From Apostichopus californicus (lineage: Eukaryota; Echinodermata; Holothuroidea; Aspidochirotida; Stichopodidae): DNA of 59,748 nucleotides. The notes below the pieces were generated by a model that worked only from the letters and a program-made list of their open reading frames with translations, was not told where the DNA came from and did not search any database. Below are positions 30,201 to 39,353 of this stretch, piece by piece (positions within the stretch are counted from its first letter, which is position 1; every line of letters begins with the position of its first letter). The translations under genes and the position numbers were made by a program. The stretch lies in assembly GCA_020650975.1 (NCBI GenBank), contig JAIPMN010000857.1, positions 1 through 59,748 of the forward strand, read 5' to 3'.

Positions 30201-33200
30201 TGTTGTTGAACATACCAGAAGTGAAAACTGTGTTGCCAAATGATACACAAGGCATGCAGCTCCTTGCCCATAATAGAATATTTGGTTGAAGGGGATCAGA
30301 AACCTTTTGGGTTCAGCAGAGTTCAAATAGTGAGATTCATAATAGCCCTATATCTCAAGGAAATACAGTTGGACAAAGTTTGTATTTTAATGGTGGTTTC
30401 CTCTGATCATGTGCAACTTGTCAACAGTTACCTTATGAAGGTAATTAGTTACATTGCTATGAAAATTTAGTACATTATTCAGTACATTATTCAGTACATT
30501 ATCGTATATATTGTGGAAAATTAAACAAACTGAAGTTGTTTGCATTCAGACAGTTAAGCTTTGTGCTATGGCAAAAAAGTACAGTATTAAAATAACAAAA
30601 TTAGGTTGGATGAGTTCTTTAACATGAAACTTAAAAAGCAGGTTGTTGTGCATACTTGTGGCAATGATGTGTGTTTTTTGGGGGGTGGGGGGGGGGGGTG
30701 GAGTGGTTGGTTAGTTGTCAGAAGCAAGGAATCTACTCAATGTTGAAGGAATTATGTGCTTTCAGGGGTCATAAAGGAAAAGTCAAGGACGAATCTTTTT
30801 TTAGGCAGTTCTCCAACTTTTCTTCTGTATGCGTTATAATGCACTATGAAGTATTTGTTTCCATTCCAAGTCACGTAAAAAGATTGTTATTACAAGTTCT
30901 TCAGTTACTATATCCCCTTTTTAACCCTTGTTCATAGCCCTTCCTTCCCCTAAATTTACCATTCATGTGTAGCGATCTTTTATGAAAGAAGAATGAACTC
31001 AGCCAAAGCCGAACGCGTCATACCCGACTCACCTTGACACAGTTTCCTAAAATATGCCCGGAGAGAGATGACGGAGCCGGTATTCTGGCGCCGACAGCAG
31101 TCTCGGTTATGATTGGGATTATTCTTTTACCCCCCTTTCTACCTTTATAATGCCTGCTTTATAATGTCTATTATTAAGCCATTTACTGTAATCATAAATA
31201 CGACTTTGATTGATGAGTGGGAGTTCGCCCTCTTTCAGGGCCTCAACAATTACCATTCAGATCAGGTTTTTTTTGGCTTTGTTTCATTATTTTGTTTGTG
31301 TGTGTGTTTGTCTGTGAATCTGTATGCCATTTTCTGGTCTAATAAAGTTTATCAATTCTCATTCTCGCATGCATGGACTAGTTATCACCAATAGACTCAT
31401 CACGAATCCCCTTTTGAAAAGACGCCATTCTTCGTATTTTCTTCTTTCTTTTTTTTTCTGTTTTATCTTCTTTTAACGTGGGTGACGAAAGTGGGTTTGT
31501 AGGCTGTAATCATTCAAGAACTATCTGATAATATGGGTCAAGCCTTTGACGCGTACCAAAATATTGCGACATACTTTACAACTATTGTAGGTCGATGGCA
31601 CAACTATACAGAAAAGTTGGCCCTCTGTTTTGTGCGTGCAAACCTCCTGAAATAGGATTACCAAGTTATCTTTTTAAATTATTTCTACTTGATTGTTTAT
31701 CGATGACGTGTTTTTGTCAGAAACCGGGCATTCAGGATCTTTTCGAAACAAAGCAGGCTCGAGATATGCGGCGCACTGGTAAAATTATCATGTTTTAGAA
31801 TCCGTTTGGTTTTGCTCTCTGTTTGTTGAAGAAACGTCTGTTCTTCTGGATTGTACTGGTATTATTCTGTATAGATATTTCCAATTAGTTAATTATTTCA
31901 CAAAAGGCCATGTGTGTTGGTGCAATGCAAGATTAACCATTGATAGAATTAAGCTAATGATTATGAATATGATTAATTTTCTTTTGTTTTTACTTGTTGA
32001 TGTTATAACAGCCACCACAGTACAAACTGGACCCACGTCTCGCCCGTCTCCTTGGCGTTCACACTCAGACCCGCCCCGTGATAATTACAGCTTTGTGGCA
32101 GTATATCAAGACACACAAGCTGCAGGACCCACATGAGAGGGAGTACATCAATAATGATAATTACTTCCAGCAGGTATGTTGATGAGATACATAGCAAGAC
32201 AGTGGCACTAAGAGAGGGTAGAAGGGGCATGGGGGTGGTCACCAGGGACAGTATGTAATGGCTCACAAGCTGCAGGACCCACATGAGAGAGAGTACCCAG
32301 CAGGTATGTCAATGAGATACATAGCAAGACAGTGGCACTAAGAGAGGGTAGGAGGAGAGGCTGTATAAATGGTAATAGTGAACCCACCATATTCATGATT
32401 AATTTTATATACATTTTTTACTGATGAGATATACAGCTTAATAGCCTACTACAGCAATATCAAAGTAAGACAGTCTTTAAGTTTACTTAAAAAAAAAATC
32501 CCTGTTATTTTGCCACCTTAAATCTCACTTGACATGATATAAGAGCAAAGTTTTGTCATAACAAGTAAAAATTCTTGAAAGTGGTATTATTTCTTTTATT
32601 ATGGTTTTGATTCATGTTCAGAATGATGTTATAATACTCTGCCATTGCTGTCAAGGCGTTCCTATTAAGTCACTTAAATTTTACAGGGTTCTTGTTCTCC
32701 TGCTGGAGACCTATAGACCCACTTCTTTCTGATTTGAAAAGAGATTTAACACAGCAATGCTTCTGTTAGGTCAGTATGACACAATTTTTGGAATAAGGAG
32801 GGCCTCTCCCAAAAGGTTGTTCCACTTCAGCTTGTAAATACTAGATGACAGCCTGTTGTCTGTGATTTTTGATAGTTCAGCGCCACACAGTCCAGGCTTT
32901 ATCTCCAAGTGTGTATGGGTGACCATTAAGTCCCCAGTATGACCTCTCCTGGTACCCAAGGAGATACCCATTTTCTTTATTCCACTTTTTAATATCTTTA
33001 TCTTGACTTTTTTATCATGATCTCTCCAATAATGAGTTATTTCTCTCCTAGACTTTGATTTGATGGTTGCTGATAAGATGTGACACTTTGTTTATTATGC
33101 ACCCCACAAGCAGCAAAAAGTATGCTTTGTATGTTAATTAATAGTGGTTCAACTTATCACAGCACTTCAGCTGTACCTCAATCTAAATCCCACCAAATTG

Positions 33201-36200
33201 TGTTGTATTGGACAAAAGAAAAGGAGAAAGATTGACCTCCCTCTATCTCCTCCATCCCCCACCCCACCCTACCCCACATATCTTTTCAGGAAGTTGAAAG
33301 CTGTTTTCTTGTCCTTCATTGTGCATAAAATAAGGAATTTATGATAAAATGTAAGCCTTTTAAAATTGACTACCAATCTACATGGTACGTATTTGGATGT
33401 ATCTATTCAGCGATTATAAGTTTGACCGAAAAATTATGATTTGTTTAATAATTCCTTCAGATCTTTGAATGTCAGCGGATGAAATTTTCTGAAATCCCTG
33501 AGCGACTTCATCGCCTCCTCCACGCCCCTGACCCAATTGTGATACACCATGTGATCAACGTTGATAGCAAGGACCAGAAGAAGACTGCCTGCTATGATAT
33601 TGATGTTGAAGTGGTGAGTAAAGCTGGTTTGATATTCTTATAAAGGGCTCGGAAAAGAGCGAGCAAATGGACGGCTAAAACTGGATTCTAACCAGTAATC
33701 TCTGGCTTTATACAAGACCAACTGAGCTACCCAGCCCTTAGCTGGTGGCGATCCCTATATAGCCATTTCTTTGTTGAGGGCGCCAGTCAGGAGCCACGGT
33801 ACCTTGCAGACCGTGTAACCAGGGATCCTGCCCCAGTTTCATTTGATACAACCCGAAAAAGCAGCAGGGAAGGGATTTCAAGAGAAATTCAGCTTTTTAT
33901 ATATAATTATATTTGTAAGTGACAAATGGAAAACTGTCTTGGAGATTTGAGACAATGGACAAGATCAAAGAAATTTGTGGCAAGAACAGGATTCGAAGCA
34001 GCTAGATGAAAAACCCAGCACTCTACCGACTGAAGTTATAAAGGGTGTGATAGAATTTGGAAAGGTGCTTGAAATATGTGCCATCAGTAGGCTAGTCCTT
34101 GTGGCCATTGCTGTGGGGGGGGGGAGGTGATATTAAAAAGACAGTATTTTCCGGTTAGGTAACTGGGGGCTGGAGGTGATATTAAAAGGATAGTATTTTT
34201 CAGTGAGGTAACTTTTGTAAGATTGTATTTACTACATCTAGATGCAAAAGCTTTGACCTATTTGTCTGAGAAATGTGTCAATTTTGTACTTTTTGCATTC
34301 CAACAGTTTGGCTGTTAGTTCCTAAAGTAGTTTCCTCACCCTCAAAAGAAGTTGAATGTGGAGGGCAACCTAAATGTTTGTTGACGTAACATACTTTAAG
34401 GCCATAAAAGCAGAGTAAAATTTCATCAGATGTGTTTGTTAGAGTACATAGCATATTTTGAGGTTATATAGGATGACCTATCAATCCATTAGAGGAAACT
34501 GATGTTTTGATCATCGTAGAAGGATTTTCGTTCGTTCGTTCATTCATTCATTTATTTATTTATTTCCAGCAAGGAACACAAAATATTACAGAATTTTCTT
34601 CTGTAAATTGTAGTGTGTACAAACACGAATGATATTATTTACATGCTACTGCTGTAAAATCTTCACTTATAGTAACTTTGTTGCACTGAAATGGAGAAAA
34701 CAAAAGTGCAATATTTATTCAATCTATTCCCCATAAGTTGTTCTCAAGATTTTTCGCTGGATATCAATACAATGAGATTGATGGGAAATGGATAGGAGAA
34801 GATATAAGATTAGGCATTTGCACACTTAAACATCATTATAAATGGTAATAATATAATAAAATTGACATTTGATATTGTGCAATTTCCATGAAAAATGCTC
34901 AAATGCGCTTTACAAAAATGTAAAAGTAGGCCTAGACTAATACTTAAAATGAAAATAATGAAAGTTTACCCATAGACGAAGTGGTAAACATTTGGCCTTT
35001 GAAGAATATCCCTCTAGGATCGAAACGTCCTGGCCTTCTAACATTTATACATTTATATCTATTCTGGGTTTTCGCAGTAGATATACAGTTTTTTAACAGT
35101 CTTGTCTATCTCTCTCTTTGACCTATCTATCAGATTCATGAAATTATATCTGTCATTTGTAGCCAATGTAACCAATTTTAACCGTGCTACGGTGTAATAG
35201 TTAATATATTAATGTGTTAGTAAAGTGTGTGTGAATGGAAAGTGATGGTTTATGTTGACCAGGTGCTTTATGGCAAAGATGACATTTGTCGACAAGTTTG
35301 TTGGCGAGATAAAGAAAACATGTTTAAAAGTAAGAGCAGAATTTGTTACAATCGCTGAATTTATTAGCTAATTAATCATTTATTAGAAGACACTTCTTTT
35401 GGGGGAAAGTATGTAACATCTTTTTGTTGGCAATAGGTCAAAGTTGTATTGCTGAGCATTAGCACCTATTTTCTGTGTGGAAAGTCCCTTTGTTCTTAAT
35501 GTTAAGGACACAGTAACCTGCTTTCATGTTACTAAAGTACCCAATGGAATTTTAAACATTTGGATGAGATGAAGAAAACTGCAAGTGAATAAAATAAAAG
35601 TGAATATGACAGGAAATTGTGTAACCAATGGGGTCCTCCGAACTCATAATGTGTGTATTTAACTTATTGTTTTGATATAAACATAGTTACTTAATTAGTT
35701 GAAAGCACCTTAAGTAAAACAGGCTGGAGATAAGGTATAGCAACTTAAAATGACAGTAGATACAGGCATGAAGATGTGGAAGGATTTTAAGCATCACTGC
35801 GCTTTTATTGGCATTACAATACAACCACAACTATTTTTACTTTAAAACTGGTAGTAGTTCATTGTCACAACATATAGTGTGTATTAGCTATAGCATAGTA
35901 TAACAGGCATTCTATTCTTCTTCTGTGTAGGGAGACTAAGCTACAATCGTGGGCATGGGCACAAGTATAAAAACCTCCCCCTCTCCCTTCTACCATTTCT
36001 CCCCTCCTCTACCCCTTTCCCCTTGTCTACCTCTTTCTCCTCCTCCTTTACCCTTTCCTCCCCCACACCTATCCATTTCTCCCCCTCCTCTACCCCTTCC
36101 TCCCCCTCCTCGCCCCTTATTTATCACAGTTTCAAGCCTCTCCAAGTATTTTTGACATGTTTCTTAACCTTGTCTGTTTCTTTCTTCAGGATGATACACT

Positions 36201-39200
36201 GAAGGAGCAGATGAAATCCTTCCTCCTCTCCACTACCAGTCAACAAGAGATTGCTAATCTTGACAACAAGGTCTGTTAATCCATCTCTTAGATCTTTAGA
36301 TTATTCAGCATTCCAAAGCTAGAAGGCAGCTAGTTATTGAGAATTCAATGACAACTCTCTGAATAAGTATAGACCTTGGTAGGAGTGAGATTATCAGGAC
36401 AGTTTGACTTACACAAACCAGAAACAGACCATCCTGATTAATTGGACTAAAAGTACTCCAACTTCTGAGCATGTACAATAATGAAATGTCCATTTTTTTA
36501 CATTTTTTTCATGATTTTAGCCAAATATTCATCAATAGTGTTGAGGACCCACATAGCAATGCAGTACAGAAACATGACTAATCAAGTTTCATTTCAAGCT
36601 CACACAGTTCATAATATGGTGATGATTGAACCCAGTTCTGATCTACAAACACATGTTATACACTGACTTATTTCTGGATGTATTGTCTCTATCGTCCGAT
36701 GTGTATTGTCTTGTGCAGATTGTGTTATTCATATTGTGTTGTGTCTATTCAGATAAAATTAGAGTATTGTTTGTATATTACACTGGAAGGAAGAATATCT
36801 AAAGGAAATAGAGTTTAAAATTCTTTGCAACATCAAGTAAATATACCCTCCATTAACCTTTGTTAAGCTTATTTTTTACAGTTTGCTTATAATGAGCCAA
36901 CGTTAAACTAGCAGGCATGACTATGCCTTTCATTCCTTTTGGGTTTGTTTTCAGTTTTTGTACAATAATACCTTTTTCTGTTCATGAGTGCCTTAACCTA
37001 CCGAAAAATAGCAGCGCAAGTAACATCTGTGTTTGAGTTTTTCCCTCATACATTTCCTAACTTGTGGTCCATGACTTACCCCATTGATCCTCAGGAGTAA
37101 CCAGTTATGCCTCGAAGGCAAAATAAGAACAATAGGTGAACTGGCTGGCCAAGATCTAAACCCAAAGAATAACACAACTTTATGAATTAGTGTATACACA
37201 GAGGACAATGGACTGTTGTTGTAATGAAAACAACACTATTGACCGAAGATAACAGAGGCATAGACTTACGAATAATTCCTACTTGAGATCGGTTTTTGGT
37301 GGTTTCAGAGGGTAAACTGATGAACAGTTAGTATAAGGTAGAATTGTCTGCCAGTCGGAATGCCTCGGGCTATCGTGGGATTAACAGGAGAGAGGAAACT
37401 ACCGGGCCGATCACATGTTTGCTTAAAAAAAAAAGGGGAAGAAAAAGACGAGAAAAATATATAAAGATTATCTATATTTAGCCAGCAGCGGCTGAATCAG
37501 AGAAATTGTGGTAATTACCACAGAATATTTTTCACGCATCTTATGGAAGTTCTTTAGGACTGATGAAGTCACACGAGGATGTTACTCACAATTATTAGAC
37601 ATCTCCATATAAATCTGTATCAAGTATGAGGTATATTAAAAAATAACAATAAATAAAAAAAAAATTAAGAAAATGTTTGAAAATATCAGTCTCAGTGAAG
37701 AAAATAAACAGACGTTCATGGAGTCAATGTTTTATGTTCAATTTCAAGTCCATGGAACTTGATTTTAGTTAAAGCCAAGATGTTGACCCATCCTCAACCT
37801 TTTGTTGATTATTGTTTAGATTTCATTAAAGTAGTAATCACCGTGAGAGAGACAAAAGGGAAGTGTAGGCCGGTTATCTGATAATGTCATTCCTTTTATG
37901 ACATGTATATTAATAAACCCCCTACCCCTCCCCCATCCCTCCAGTTATATTACATCATTGTTTAATTACATCATAATACACAATGTTATTTAATCGAAGA
38001 ACAGACAAGTTTTTTTTTCGTGGTGGGTGGGGGTGGGGGGGGGCTAGTGTTACCTTTTGCTTTCATTATTTTATAGGGAGAAACTCTTATGCTATGCAAT
38101 AGTAGAAGTACTACTTTCTTCTGGAAGACCTAGAACAAACAAAACCATAATTTAAAGCTCTTTTTTTCCATTGGCTTTGAATCTGAAGATATTCTTCCAC
38201 AATCTTGTTATAATTAATGCATGTTTATTAGCTTAAACTATTCAACTTTCATTTCCAATACTCAGGATGTTTGTGTTTTGGAGTAGTGTTCAGTATTAGG
38301 ATTGCACTTGTGTTAATACAGAAGTTACAAAGCTGCCTGGACAATAGATTTGTCAGATTAATTTGAATTATGATTTCCTTGCTAATTAGCTATTTATTAA
38401 TGCATACATTTAGAGCAGAGTTTTAGTTGAATTTCAGTGCTATGGAGCTGAATAATTATGAAATAAGTCATATCAGGTGGGGTGTGGTGATTAGCCAGAG
38501 GTTATTTTATCTGCAAGCATTTATGTTTGATGTTTTGTGTGGATTAAGTAAGGCCCTCTTTTTTGTAACATGTCTTTCATTATCAGTAATATTTGACTCA
38601 TTCTTTTCTTTTTTATCTCTCCATCTCCACAGATTCATGAGACCGTGGACACCATCAACCAACTCAAGATCCAGCGACAGTTTATGCTTGGCTTTGCCAG
38701 AGATCCCCAAGCATTTATCAGCGAGTTCCTAGTATCCCAGAGTCAGGATCTTAGGGTGAGTGTTTCCATTAGGATTTGGATGGGGGGGGGGGCAGGGGAG
38801 GCAGGTTAAGGGTAGATAGAGAAATTAAACATTGGTTTGTCCCCAAATAAAATTTTCATCTCTTGTCCTCTGCTGTACTTTTCATCACCGAGTACTGGGG
38901 TTATGTCCAGGAACTCGCAACAGGTATGTTTACCCTAAAATATGCTTTTAAGCTTGTTTAAGTTGGTGGTTGATTCAACAAGAACTTCTTTTCTTACCCA
39001 CGAGTTATATCTATAACACAGGGTGAACTAAAGCTCTCAAAGTGCAGGTTTTGAAGATATTTCACTTTTCAAAAGTAAATATTGAATGTCTGGCATGAAT
39101 GAAGACTGAAATGATCAAGTTGTTTATACACTTCCATGGGCTGGGGGGGGGGGGGNCCCCCCCCCCCAGTCTAGTTCCTTGAATTTATTATTACGATTGA

Positions 39201-39310
39201 ACTTTGGCATAGTTCAAAGCCAAAGAGTTTAAACTGTATACATGTATTCTGTTATAGTCATTCACACGAACCCTAGTAACCTTGGATTATGAGGTTATAT
39301 CATCACAAAA

Positions 39311-39353
<43 letters not shown>

